Shown: positions 21,558 through 33,889 of the stretch, one piece after another | Position numbering within the stretch: the first letter of the stretch is position 1 | Layout of the letters: the number at the start of each line of letters is the position of its first letter | Source: Takakia lepidozioides | Lineage: Eukaryota; Streptophyta; Takakiopsida; Takakiales; Takakiaceae | Assembly: GCA_030704615.1 (NCBI GenBank) | Contig: CM060734.1 | Span: 18,602,001 to 18,662,000, forward strand | DNA length: 60,000 bases | Direction: 5' to 3' | Translations under genes and position numbers: made by a program | Notes under the pieces: model-generated | Seen by the model: the letters and a program-made list of their open reading frames with translations, nothing else | What the model was told of the DNA's origin: nothing | The model's database searches: none

Positions 21558-23460
21558 AACGTCCTCACTATGGATTATGGTGGAAGAGATGTACTCATTC
21601 CCTATACCTTTGCCACATTGGCTATGACCCTTGAGCCTCCCCCCTGCAGGATACTAGTCCTCCTGAGCTGGCCTGCTACGAATACCCACCAAAATATGGA
21701 AATAAACTTGACTGTCTGTTTGATTTTCACCCAGATATTCTTGTTACAGGGTTTTAGAGGGAGATATTTCCACAGAGAGTGTGAGAAGAAAAAACTGAAA
21801 GAAATTTTGCATTCAAGATATGATGGATGGTGCCCACCAGAAGGGGCCCACTTGTGGAACTTCCCCAACAGTCAGCCACCTTTCTAGATGCAAGAAATTT
21901 CCAGGATGTTCTCTGGAGCTCCTCTTCGCATCGGCAGGGTGCCTGGCATTGCAGCAAGTGCGCTCTACATCCTATCTTACTAAGTATTTGATTCACTATT
22001 TGTCCGCACAATAGCTTATAGTCAGTATAATACCTACAGTCCTACCAATTCTTTGTCGATCTCTGTGATGAGCCTGCATACAGAAGGCTCATTCTATTGT
22101 TTCCTTTTGTGGAGATGGTAAGGGTGGCTGTGTGTGAAGGCAAATCCGAAGGTAAGTTTAGTGGTCACAGAACCACAGTGAGGAATGTCTTCCGAATTAA
22201 GAGCGAGGCCATTTGAAGTCAGACCAGTACATTCTGAGGTGCATGATAATGTGCCATGGGTGGCAAGCTGTCAATTCCTTTCAATTTGAAGGGAATTTGG
22301 CGGGGGATCAAGTCGAACGAGGCTGTGTCCGCAACCCTTGACCAACTCCAAAACTTTAGTCACACAAGTAGAGACTCGTTCCAATGCAAGATGACAAGCT
22401 GGTTGAGTGCATTGCCACCACAACCAGTCCTTTTTCTCTTGTATGAGAACAGCAAATGCCTGGAGGCTCTGGAATCAAAGCTCTGTTGTGGATGATGGTT
22501 CCGTCACATCAAAAGCTCTTTTTACAACACCAAGTCAAAAGGTCCTGTGAAAAAGCCTTTGGTTGACTACTGATTGCAACTATGGCCTCTACCATGGCCA
22601 AATTGTCTCTCAAAGAAGCTGGCCCAAGGCCGCCTCCACAGATCTCAATGGCCATTTAATGAACTTTTATAGAAGATAGCAGAGGTTTTGATATGATATA
22701 AAGGGCTTCTTCAAAAAAAAGGATAAGAGAGGTGGACATGTGCAGGAATGTGAGAGAGTCAACACCTTAAACCTCTTGGGTATTTTCAACTTTGTTCAAG
22801 CTCCTTTATCCATCACCAGCATGTCAGTGCAAAATCTGTTGTTGTAGGAAGTTCAAATCAGTTGAGGGTGTGATGCATATCTAGATTATCACTCCCAACT
22901 TCCTTTCGCACAATTCGAGCAGCTGATTTGTCTCTTAAGCTCAAGTCAGGCCCATCTTAACACATAATTGAGCCAAGATCCACAAGACTTCGGAAATCTG
23001 GATTTTACACATTTGGGGGGTTTTGCAACCACCAACTGAAAATGTTTCCATAATAACTTGGGATCAAACCTACAATCTCACCATTGATAGCGTATGAGGG
23101 AGAAAACCAGATGCCAAGCACCAGCAAAGCAAGACTAACAAAATCTCCAAGTTACACAATTGCAATTCAAGTGGATGAAGAGTGGGGTGGGTAGCAGTGT
23201 ATAAGACAACCGTATCCACAGGCTCTTTGCCGCGAGAGTCTCCATGGTATAATGAATTGGAAGTCATACATTATGAAGGTTAAGTGGTGTCAGTAACATC
23301 CGCATTCAGTTATGAGTCACAAGAAACAAAACAACAATCCAAAACTCTCATCAGTGAGGCGAGCAGAATTCACGGATGTCTTTTTACAAGATACTGGCAA
23401 ACATTCTTACATGAGCCTTGGATTCTGCAGTTCATGGGTAACAAAAAGTACAGGTGCAGA
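21558..23460. other. Intergenic, no gene recognised
   Basis: Two convergent genes end at 21557 (plus) and 23461 (minus). Open frames here are short and have no recognisable motifs. The stretch holds both 3' UTRs and unassigned sequence. Confidence 0.4.
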
Positions 23461-26400
23461 TCAATCAAGATCAGCAATACCCAAATTGGAGACAATAATT
23501 TTGAGTTGTTCCACAAAGTTGGCACCCGTTGCATATTCTGTAAGCAGGCCAACTGCGATCCCGAACATAGTCCACCTTCACCATTACAAAACCCAAAATA
23601 AGTGTTAGCTATCCATAATTCAAGATGAGTGCGACTGACACATGACTGAAGTCATTCTTCAGTGATGGGAAAGAAAGATAACCTTTTGTCCCTGCCTGGT
23701 CTTGTGCTCACTAGAGGGGAAAAAATGCCTACAAATGTAACTCGTAGTACAAGATACCACTCATATATCATGCTGACCTCAATCAGGCCAGTCTCAATCA
23801 TTACATAGCTCATCTTCTTCTTTCTCTCTGGGAGTTATAAGTACTCTCTCGAGGTTGATCTGGAATCTAGAGGTTGTTTCCACGAAGGCCAAGCTGGCTT
23901 TCGGTGAAACAGGGGCTGTGTGGATCATATCTTCACTCTAAGCCAGATTATCCAGCGAAGGAAAAAAGAAGGGAAACCCACTTTTGTTTTTTTCTTGGAT
24001 GTCAAAAAGGCTTATGACACAGTGTGGAGAGATGGTCTATGGCTCCGACTCTGGTCATGTGGGATCAAGGGAAAGATGTGGAGAGTTGTCCATAACTTGT
24101 ATGCTCACACCAAAAGTTGTCTCACTCTTAATGGACAGAAGTCTAACTTCTTTGACATAGACCAAGGTGTAGCTCAAGGATGTACCCTCTCCCCTCTGCT
24201 CTTCAATGTTTTCATCAATCAACTCCTCGAGGATGTGGAAAGTGAGGGATTTGGGTTAAGGGTGGGTGATGCCACCATACCAGCCCTTATGTTTGCGGAT
24301 GACTTCGCAGGCATAGGGGAGACTCCTTCCAACCTCCAGGAGTTGATTGATTGTACGAAGAGATACTTTGGGCTAGGGGCTAACGTCAGTATATGTGCAG
24401 TGGTGTGTACATGGCATTCAACGACAGAGGAGAGGGAGGAAGTGATCTCAAGTGGCAGTGGGGTAGCCAAGAGATTCCGGTCCTCCCTTCCTACACATAC
24501 CTGGGCGTTGAGTTTTCCTCCAACTGTAACTGGGATGCATATTCAGAAAGTTGTTCAAACTGGCAAGCGCAAAGCGCTGGGTCTCACTAAATTTTTCCAC
24601 TGCAGAGGGATCAACTCTGAAGTCAAGAAAACCATGCTTTGTCGCGTTATTAGACCTGCCTTGGAGTATGCATCTGCAATATGGGTTGATAACTCCAACC
24701 AGGCTAAGTCTCTAGAATCCATTCAAGTGGGGGTGCTTAAGAAGTGCATGTCAGCATGCTCCAAAACAGCCAATGTGGCTGTTCGGGGTGAGTTTAGCAT
24801 CCCTTCCTTAAGCTCCCGACGAGATGAATTCAAGGTCAGATGGTGGGGTCAGCTGCAACATATGTCCAACACCAGATATCCTAAGTTAATCGACTCTATA
24901 TCTTGGAAACAGGCTAAGTCCTGGTAAAAGAGAGTAGAAGAGATTCTGAAGGATCTGAATCTTAACCCGCAAGTCTAGACCCTGCTGGATAAATCTGACT
25001 TAGAGGCTGTAGTGTCCAAAGCCATGTCTGTTGCCAGGAAATTGTCTGATGAAAATGAAGTTAGGCAGAAAACTTCCCTGAACTTGTTTCCAACTGTGAC
25101 ATGGGGGAGGACATCATGGATGACCTCAAGGGTCTACCCACTCTCGGCACTAGACTGAAATTTAAACTCAGGGCGGGAAGCCTACCTTTGAACAGCAAAC
25201 AGAAGCAGAGAGGAAAGGGAAAGTGCAATTGCCCGCTGTGTGGGCAACCTGAAGACAATATTCATTTTTTGATTCATTGTCCGGGGTTCTCTCACCAGAG
25301 AGACGCTCTCCTCAAATCTATCAAGGGAATTGTGCCGGTACCTCTGTTTACCAACTTTGAAAGTCTCGAGGCTGAGCCAAAAGCCCAGGCTCTGGGGCCT
25401 AGTTATTGGGCAAACCACACACAGCAGATTGATGCTTGTGTGAAGGGATTTCTAGAGGATATCTGGAAATCCCAGATCAATGTTTTATTTCAAGGTAAGT
25501 CTTACTACCGACGTCAGCCCCTGACAGAGGTAGGTTCTGTCCCTTTGTGTTCCACTCAAACTGGGCGCGGGGTCAATGGTCACAAGGCTACGGCAAACAA
25601 CGTCTTATGAGTACATTCTCTGGGAGTTGAACTAGTATGTTCTGCTGTCTGCACCTCCGGTGGACATGATGAGATTTTAATTTTCTTCTTCCACCCTTTT
25701 TTCTCAACAGCCTTACCGGCCTACACATGCCACATCTATTTGCAAGCTAGAGGGCTGGAGCAGAGTGGTGGAATTGTTCTCAGGTTATTCAGTATCACAT
25801 CACATGGCAGCCAAACATCAACAATTACTATTAACTTAAGGTGTCGTCCCTCTGTGCAAGCACCATGGTAGGGTCTCATACACCTAGGTGCTGAAACCCT
25901 AAGAACAGGTCTGGGAAGCTCAGTAACCAGAGGGCACAAAGCCTTTAACTCTACATTATAGCGAACCTTCGCACGGAGCTGTCAAAGAGATCTATACCAT
26001 CCAGAATAGACTGCTATCTCACAAATTGAATGTTATTGGCTGAAGGAGAGTATGGTACTCCAGACTGGAAAAGCAAACCACAGAAAAGAACACTTTCTCA
26101 TTTTATATCATGATTCTTCCTTTTAGAAGATTTACCCTGCCTTGCACAGACTAACACATTCTACCTTTTCTCTTACTTCTCCATTATTCTGATTAGGAGT
26201 ACTGTGTGAGATGCAGCGGCTAGTGTTGCATGAGACTGTAATGATAATATACTCCCTACTCATTTAATTGAGACTATCAAATGAAACAGAAGGGATACCA
26301 AATCCCACAAGCATGGTCTTATCAACTGTGACAGGCAGATTAAAAGGTCCCTGCCACTGATGTCCAGGGCGGCCAGAGATAGAATTGACAGTGTGTTGCT

Positions 26401-27627
26401 GCCACTGCAAACAACTCACAGGAACGTATAACTAGGCCACTTAAGTAGGTCATTTAATGACCATAGATGACTTGACGAAGGTTACAGTTGAGGCTAGCCC
26501 TTAGCAAGAGGTGAAAACTAGCCAAGCAAGGCTGGACATATTGCTGCTGGATCTGGAACTAGGATAGAAATTCTATGGCTGTGCCCTTCGAATCAGGCTC
26601 CTGAAGCAGTTTTTGAGCTGCTCTCATGGTGCCTTTCCACGCATGCATTGTTTCTGAAGGCATTCACTTCGTCTTTGGCACTGTAGAGATACTACATTCT
26701 AATGTGAGATAGAAATACAGGTTTCTCTCCACCACCACAAGGGTCTCCGTCCTACTGCTCAATGAACATTCTCTGCATTAGACTGTTGGCTGTTTGAGAG
26801 CTATCACAATGCCATGCATACTGCTGGTTGAGACACCGAGAGGTAAATCCTGCATCGAAGTCCGTGCTCCAAAATTGCTGAATGGCTCATGAAGCCAGTA
26901 GATTCCGCAGGGAAACTTGTGTGTAAACACTCTCGCTTGAAGCAGGCATGATGTGCCGTTCACAAGATGTGCCCGCTCACAAGACTACGCATTCTCAGGC
27001 ATACTTCCTCTCCTCAATGCAACGTCTTATGAGTACATTCTATTGTCCTTGATAAATTTCTTTCATCCAACCAGCTAACCGAGGACAGGGAAATATTCGC
27101 AATTTCAGACCGCACACTCACAGGTAAGGGACAAAGGTTCACTATCTCTCAGCATTAGCCAACCTACAAAGGCTGACTCATTCACAAGCGGAGACACTCG
27201 GTGATATCTGGAAGCCATACCTTCCATTGGCAATCTCATTTTTCCGCGTCCATCCGAAAATGCGGCCCGCCCTTATCTGATCTTCAAACTTTTTGTCCAG
27301 AAAATACTCTTGAAGCTCTTTAGCCCTCTGTCTCTGATACTCAATAGTGACAACTGATGTGCGCGAAGAGGTTACCGAGGGAGAAGGGGCCATTACTGGA
27401 GAAGATGCAAACGGAGACGGAGAGGGAGGAGGGGGAGGAGAAGTCGCTATGGAAGGAGCAGGTGGCTGGCTGGTGGTTGGGGCACTTGGCCTTCTTAAAG
27501 GTCCCTCTGCTTGTGAGGCTCTAATTAAATTCTTGTTGGAAGGTCTTCTCTGTGTGGCAATTGCCTGACCTGATCCTTTCCAGGAGTGTGATGGCAGCAC
27601 TGATGGGAGTGACAGTGCCGCGGCCAT
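23461..27627 (-). CDS. Light-harvesting-like (LIL/HLIP-type) one-helix chloroplast protein
   Basis: Exon 1 is 27627-27221 and exon 2 is 23575-23461, giving 173 residues with a phase-2 junction inside the Arg codon of the chlorophyll-binding motif. The start at 27627 gives MAAALSLPSVLPSHSW, a Ser/Ala-rich transit-peptide-like leader. A longer frame to 27849 is open but looks like 5' UTR. After a Pro/Ser-rich linker comes EYQRQRAKELQEYFLDKKFEDQI, then FGWTRKNEIANGR joined to WTMFGIAVGLLTEYATG. ExxNGRxxMxG is the signature helix of LHC, ELIP and one-helix proteins, so thylakoid location and pigment binding are expected. The Trp-Thr-Met triplet replaces the common WAM. The 3.6-kb intron contains an antisense LINE. 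Exact LIL subgroup was not determined. Confidence 0.88.
23837..25616 (+). mobile_element. 5'-truncated LINE, same family, 12-bp target duplication
   Basis: The plus-strand copy starts inside the reverse transcriptase and runs through FFLDVKKAYDTVWRDG, GCTLSPLLFN, MFADDFAG, the RGEFSIPSL block, the zinc knuckle (CPLCGQPEDNIHFLIHC) and the complete tail. TCTCTGGGAGTT flanks it at 23825-23836 and 25617-25628. Frame changes occur near 24400 and 24930 and a stop follows the AKSW codons, so it is dead. It lies antisense within the intron of the light-harvesting-like gene. Confidence 0.9.
27021..27041 (+). repeat. Minimal LINE tail fragment
   Basis: Twenty-one bases match the extreme LINE 3' end (AACGTCTTATGAGTACATTC plus one). 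No further LINE sequence is attached upstream. This is either an extreme 5' truncation or a filler capture at a break. Confidence 0.6.
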
Positions 27628-27990
27628 GGCCTCCTCCTCTTCTCCGCGTCTCTTCCTGTTATTCCCTCTCCTCCTCCTCCAAAATACCCACCTGCCCAGC
27701 TGCAACCAGAGATGTCCTTTGAGAGGATCGAGAGTGCACCAAAATAATTCCTCCAAAAACACAGCAAGCGAGAGTGATGATAAGCCCGCAGGTGGGCCTT
27801 GTTGCGTAGAGACGATAAGCCCACACAGGTGGACCACAGCAAGCCACACCGGGACGATAACTGTCTCGTTATCGTTGACGATGCCTTACAATCGTCACTA
27901 ATCACCCACATTTCGCTAGTTCGCCCGCCGAAATAGAAAGGGAAAGATGCTCGTTCGTCCTCTGAACGGACGACGTTGTATGACTCTATA

Positions 27991-28016
27991 ATCGCGGGTC
28001 GGAGGAGACCCGCGAT
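27991..28016. repeat. Perfect 10-bp stem hairpin
   Basis: ATCGCGGGTC and GACCCGCGAT are exact reverse complements separated by a six-base GGAGGA loop. The hairpin sits between the light-harvesting-like gene start and the foldback element and could mark the true edge of that element. Confidence 0.7.
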
Positions 28017-28032
28017 TGTAACAGAATCGGGT

Positions 28033-29527
28033 TAGGGAATGGAAAAAGCTGAAAGATTCCAAAGCCCGGGACAATATTCCATAGCCCAGGGCATGCAATG
28101 TCTCGGGGTTTTATTCCTCATTAAAAGAGCCGGGGACAATATTCCATAGCCCAGGACATGCAATGTCTCGGGGTTTTATTCCTCAAAAACCCATAGGCCT
28201 CGGGTATCCTATGGGAACGTTTGGGAACATTTTGTGGCCTGCAAGTGAGACTTGGACCCGGGCTGGGATATTTCAGGAATCTTTCTCGCCTAAGACAGAT
28301 TCCTAAAATGATTCTATACCCTAGGGTCCAGGGCAATCTTATTGTATATACGGATCAAGTTGTTTATTGTATGGATGGCTTGGTCTCCTTCACTGCATCT
28401 CTGTTGGAATGCTTCGATGTATGCAGTTACAGCAATTTAGTGCACTTGTTCTGCTTACCACTGAGTGGTCCTGATGCTTCCCCTCACAGCAGTTAGTTCC
28501 AGGTTCAACTGTAGTTTTGATGTGCGTTGCAGCAGACATCACATATAATGAGCTCACCAACAAACTTCATTTCAATTCAAGCCATAGGTGCTGCTCAATT
28601 GAAGCTTCTTTGATTATTTAGTCCATATCATGTCAGTGCAGTTCCCACGTTCAAGTTGCAAAACTACAGTTTAAAACTCAGGGCCTTTTAGAGAAACCTC
28701 CTATTCCAGTAAAGTAACTTGTCATCAGCATGACAACTCAACGGAATCCCAAGTTCAGTCACCAACTAGTCAAACATCAAGGAAGCCAGGCCAATTGCCG
28801 AAACTACCACAAGAGAAGCTTAACAATCAACTAGTCAACCCAATCAACCCTTAAAGATGGAGATGATGGTGAGATACTGCAGCACAAATTTCGCAGCACA
28901 ATATTTGAAACCGTTCTGAGTCTGCTAACTCCAAATTCATGTTGTAATTTCAGACATACATCTGTTGCTGCAGTTCTTCCCTTCCAACTTCCACAGACAG
29001 AAAAAATGGTCGCACAACAATAGTAACTCCACAAATCCAAAGTCAAAAGTCAAAAGTCCCACAAACAAGTATTTAATCAAAAGAGGGGAGAAAACAGCCT
29101 ACCACTATCAACCTCTGATTCCGGGGTGCCTGTTTTTTTTAAATCGGGGGTCGAGGAATCGGCACCTTGCTCCATCTCCACAAGCAGCCGGAGAGCCTCA
29201 TGACTTAAATCCAAATCATCGATCAAGATCCGTATATACGATAAGATTGCCCTGGACCCTAGGCCCGAGCCTAGGGTATAGAGTCATTTTAGGAATCTGT
29301 CCTAGGCTAGAAAGATTCCTAAATTATCCCAGGCCCGGATCCAAGGCTCACTTGCAAGCCACAAAATGTTCCCTTACGTTCCCATAGGATATTCGAGGCC
29401 TGTGGGTTTTGAGGAATAAAACCCTGAGACATTGCATGTCCTGGGCTATGGAATATTGTCCCGGGATTTGGAATCTTTAGCCCGTGCTTTGAAATCTTTC
29501 AATGTAGGGCTCTTTTTCCATTCCCTA
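28033..29527. mobile_element. Foldback / long-TIR non-autonomous DNA element
   Basis: The left arm at 28033-28356 (starting TAGGGAATGGAAAAAG) is the diverged reverse complement of the right arm at 29227-29527 (ending CTTTTTCCATTCCCTA). The inner edges match over CCAGGGCAATCTTAT.GTATATACGGATC with one mismatch. The loop of about 870 bp has no coding pattern. Superfamily is unassigned because no clear target duplication was found. Confidence 0.75.
28068..28185. repeat. Tandem duplication in the left arm of the foldback element
   Basis: A 53-bp block beginning GGGACAATATTCCATAGCCC and ending TTATTCCTCA occurs at 28068-28120 and again at 28133-28185 with one difference. The right arm has the block only once, so the duplication is specific to the left arm. 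Confidence 0.8.
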
Positions 29528-32204
29528 TCGGGTCACCCGGGGTCTGTAGCCCTACAAAACATACCGAAGAAGTAGACGACGAAGAGATCTTGCATAGCGT
29601 GCATATTGTTGCAGTAATCTCTACATGTTTCTGTGTTGTTTCCAATGATTTAAAGTTCAAGGAGGAGTAAAGATGCACATCTGAATTCGGGGCACAATCT
29701 GAGCAGAAATTTGAGTAAAATTGAGGTTGCATCGTGGAGATAAGTATGTGAAAGTGAGTTGCACCATCGGACCACGAAGGTGTGAACTACCGGACTAACC
29801 ATCAAACTAATATAAAAATGTTGTCACAAAAAGGTTGCTTTTAGTTATTTAAACACAATACTCCAAGCTCACTCTTTAAAATGGCCTGGCAATTAGAATT
29901 CCTTGTTTAAAAAAATTCATAAGTCCCTGCTACATTCTTCGATTCACTTTCCGTAAAGCATCAGTTGTAACCTAAGCTTTACTCCACAAGATTCTAGAAT
30001 TATTTTGTGAATCAAAGTTCATAAAAAGGTTTTTAACTCAAATCGTATCTGCTCATAATAATAATAAAACTATTTGCAGTCAAGAATTGCCCTTGTTCAA
30101 AAATTCATAATTTTGCACTCACCACTTGTTTTCCTTAAATTTGAATCAGATTCCCATTAACATTCTTCCTTCTATGAGATTCAATCAGCACCTCTTCTAG
30201 ATCATCCAAACACTAATTAAGGTCTCAACTTGAAGTTAGTAATTTAAGCAATAAGATTGGATGTGCTGGGCCAACAAAGAAAACAACTAAGTCACATCCT
30301 AGTATGATTTTCCAGTTGAAAATCGATAGGGCGGTATTCTGATAATTAGCCGCCTTCAACTTAAGTACCCCAAGCTCATTACATGGAAAAGATAGAAGAG
30401 AATAGAGCAGGGAAGAAAGAAGCAAAAGAAGACAACCAACCAACCAAAACGAGACAATTTTACAATGATTTGGCGGTAGCTTAGGAGTGCTAGATTTCCA
30501 AGGTCGTTTCCCCTAGCGCGGCGTAAATCTAGGACTGTCTATGATACCTGAAATTCAGATTCAAGGCTGTCTCTATAGAACTCCAACTAGGTATAGAGGG
30601 TAATTTTCTACAACATAATCAACTATTCGAGGTAGATTTTCTTCATACGGTGTTCACCCGAGCACGAGTCCCAAGTTGATGTCGCAGATGGTGCAGGTTC
30701 GATGAATTCTGCTCACGGACTGATCTGAATTGCTATGGTACGAACGATCTATCAGATTATAAGAGGGTAGGTACACGAATGCTCAAAGGAAATCTAGACA
30801 GTAACAAGCTTCTCTACTTCAATCATGCAAGTCTCGGCGTACCACACGATTGACTCACGTTCACTAACACGGCACCTTGATTCCAACGGCGTGCGGCTGC
30901 AATGTTTAATAAAAACCAGTTCACTATACACCGTTCCTCTTCACTACAACATCTAGCCTACATTTAAAAGAGAAAGAGGGCGAAGAGAAAGAGCGAGAGC
31001 GAGAGAAAATAAGAACTCGATTGTCTGTTCTCTCTTTCGCCGGCTGATTTATATCAGTCCGTCGCCCTACATCCGTCACTTGTGTTGACCACTTTCATCC
31101 ATCCCTTTCTCCAAAAAAATAATAAATTACTACTGGTGCATTTAAGCACCGACACCTAGTTAGAGTTTTTAATTAATTTTCCCTAGAGTGTTCATTAATA
31201 TAAGATATAATCTTTTTTGTTTTAATCCTTCAGATCTGCGCCCTCCACCTGAACGGTCCAGATCGAACCATGTGTTTTTTCCTCCATCCATTGTCATCTG
31301 TCCAAAAATCCAGTCAGTAATCCATTCATCCATCGTTCCATCCGCTGATTTCACCCATTTTCATCATTCCTCATAATTTTCATCCATCTGTAACTTTCAT
31401 CACTCCAGGGACATGACCAACTTAAGTTCGTACATGACCAACTTAAATTGATACATGAACTGTTTTTAAATCCTCATGAATGTTGCTCCTCATCCATGTC
31501 ATTCATCCATTTGGGAAGTGGGGATTGCTACCCTTGATCAACCAATATCCAGCGGTTCACCTTTATCCTTGTTTTCCCATTAGCTCCCTTTTCCTGCTAT
31601 GTTGAGATCGGGGAGAGGTTCCCATGCCTGAAGTAGCAAATTGTAGCGTTGTTCTGAGAGTCATCTGCTGGTGAGATCCTCCAGCAAGATAAGCATATTT
31701 TCTTGCATTTGCTAACTTACAAAGACATCGATCCTGAATCATTCTTGGCGCTGAAGACTATTCATGGATTTCTAGATCATACCTCCATACCATGTAATCT
31801 CTAGAGTACTTTCCGCAAACCAAAGGCTGAGTTCCTGTAACTGCCGACTATTTGTCAGAAACTTCAAAGGTATAATCCACAGGGCAGTCTGGCAGACATC
31901 GCCAACGCGTACTAACGGAATCACACGCCCACCACTTCCGTGCACTTATGAGAGGCTGTACAGTGTGTGCAGGCCCAGCCAGCATGTAAACCCATTCCTC
32001 CTTGATCTCTACCCATTTTATGAATCTCAAAGACGTCGTTGCGGCCTTCGTCATCAACCACCGCTAGCGCATTCTGCCATTCTTACAACCACCTGTCAAC
32101 GATAAATAATAAGAGCGAGGCACCCGTGCAACGCATTCTAGTGTCACATGGTCTGTCAACCCGGAATCAGGAGTTGTCCTTCGACTGGTCCTCCGTCTCT
32201 GCCA
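29528..32204. other. A/T-rich intergenic stretch, no gene recognised
   Basis: Only short random open frames are present. There is a purine-rich GA tract near 30966-31015 and CATCC-type low complexity near 31270-31510. No RNA gene was identified by eye. Confidence 0.35.
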
Positions 32205-32303
32205 TTGCTAAGTGATCGACACCGGCCCCTGGCCCGAAATGGTCGTTTTCCCGACGCGGCGGCGTGGCCCGGGCGTCGCAAAGGCCCCCTTTTTCCTGTA
32301 GTG
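32205..32303 (-). mobile_element. Possible CACTA-like terminus
   Basis: On the minus strand, 32303-32286 reads CACTACAGGAAAAAGGGG, followed by a GC-rich block. This resembles the CACTACAAGAAAA ends of plant CACTA elements. The partner terminus was not found in the window, so this is tentative. Confidence 0.25.
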
Positions 32304-32837
32304 AGTCTCTCGTGATGTTGACGACCTTGGTGAAGGAGTTCAAGCATAAGGCAGAGAAATACACATACGAACTTGCTGATCACCTTCTTCATGCAATGCC
32401 TTCCTCGATCCATACATGGCTGCACGACCCTTTCAGAAAGCTCCATCTCTCAGAAGCTGGGATTCTCCTACAAACATTCATTTGTTATGTTGCAAATTTG
32501 TGGGATGTACTGTTTCCATTCACTCTTTTCAGTGACAGTCCTGTGTACTGTCCACGATTGTTTTAGGCAACTTTTTCCTCGGGAACTCGATTCATGGATG
32601 CCTGCATGTTCCAATCATAGGTTTGCATCTCAGAACATGGGGTTCTCATGGAAGCATACCTGACTGTACTTTGTAATTTGCTGCGAGCACTGTCTCATTT
32701 GCCTTTTCAGGGTAACAGTCCTCTTTAGGGTTGAAGGATTGTCTTAAGGTCCTTGTTTTCAAAGTCTGTATACAGTGTACTATTGGACTTACATGACGCC
32801 CTTTAATTCCAGTAATGCAAGGTGCTCTCTGTTGTAG

Positions 32838-33830
32838 GTACCATTGCTCATTTGGGCCAGAGGACAAGACATCTACCGTCTTGGAGGTTACATCCGCTAT
32901 GGGAGCGAAGAAGTGGAAACCAAAACCGCCTAAGAAGAAGGGTAGAAAGACAAGAGTTGTTGGAACCAGTAAGGAGCAAAAACCAAAAGTATTTAGGACG
33001 TCAAAAAAGAAATATGGTGAAGGCATCAAGAGGGGATGTGTATGCCGATTTGCAGTGAAGCAATGCTATTTGGACCCAGAAATAGCGGAGGTTGTGTACT
33101 ACGAGAAGAGGCACGTTGATCGGGCGGGAGACATATCCCATGGGCCAGCTCATGATTGTGGTCGCGTTGCATTGGCCCCCCACATCAGCGAAGAAATGAA
33201 AGCCTGGGTACTGCACAACTTGCGCCTATGACTAAGCTTCAACAAAATCATGGAGAAGCACATGCAGTGGGTGAAGGAAACTATGGAAGTTGGATTGGAG
33301 GCGGATCGTGACACATTCCTGCTCTCCTGGGACATCCGTAACATTGCCAACAAATGTGATGAAGAAACGTTTAAAAAGCACCCAAATGATGCTCGTAGTG
33401 TGCGAATGTAGGTGGAGTCGAACCCTGACAGTGTCTTTTACTACCAGGAAGAGTCGAATCACCCTGCCTGGTCTTCCAATAGCCGTAAACTGGACCTTCC
33501 TTTTGTGTTGGGCATATAAACCGAATGGCAGAAAAAACGGATGTTGTATCACGGGCATTCTCGAATAATGGCATGCGATGCAACATTCGGGACAAACGAG
33601 AAGAAGGTTCGTGTTAGGAAAAGTACCTGCCTGCAACCAGAGCTTAAACCATTTTCTGCATGATCACAATTGTGTTGTCCCCTCCTTCCTCTGTATTCCT
33701 AATTATTTTTGTTGCATGCTTTTCTTGCAGTATCCTTTGTACACCATGATGGTGTTTGATGAGTGGCTGGATGGTATTCCAGTCGCGTACATAATCAATT
33801 TGCAGAAGCGCCTTTGTCATCGGGGTGAAG
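32838..33830 (+). pseudogene. MULE (Mutator-like) transposase, SWIM/FAR1-type, broken
   Basis: The stretch encodes GCVCRFAVKQCYLDPEIAEVVY, then KHMQWV, DTFLLSWDIRNIA, NPDSVFYYQ, PFVLGI and MACDATFGTNEKK. After a 124-bp intron with clean sites (AAG|GTTCGT at 33607, CAG|TAT at 33731) it continues YPLYTMMVFDEWLDGIPVAYII. This is the order of the MULE transposase core including the catalytic CDATFGTN block. A frame break near 33232, a TAG where Trp is expected near 33410 and a TAA where Gln is expected near 33520 disable it. The C-terminal third is missing past 33830, where a convergent broken gene begins. Confidence 0.8.
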
Positions 33831-33889
33831 GACGTTTCGGCCGACGTCCACATCATGTGCACAGGCAGGTTTTGCTGTGGGTGCAACTG

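Noticed and set aside
27525-27911. 128-codon minus-strand frame overlapping the light-harvesting-like exon 1
   Set aside because: It is out of frame with the exon that carries the ExxNGR motif and has no motif of its own.
31110-31160. Possible second CACTA end (TACTGGTGCATTTAAGCACC)
   Set aside because: It does not match the CACTACAGGAAAA terminus at 32303 and has no partner or 3-bp duplication.
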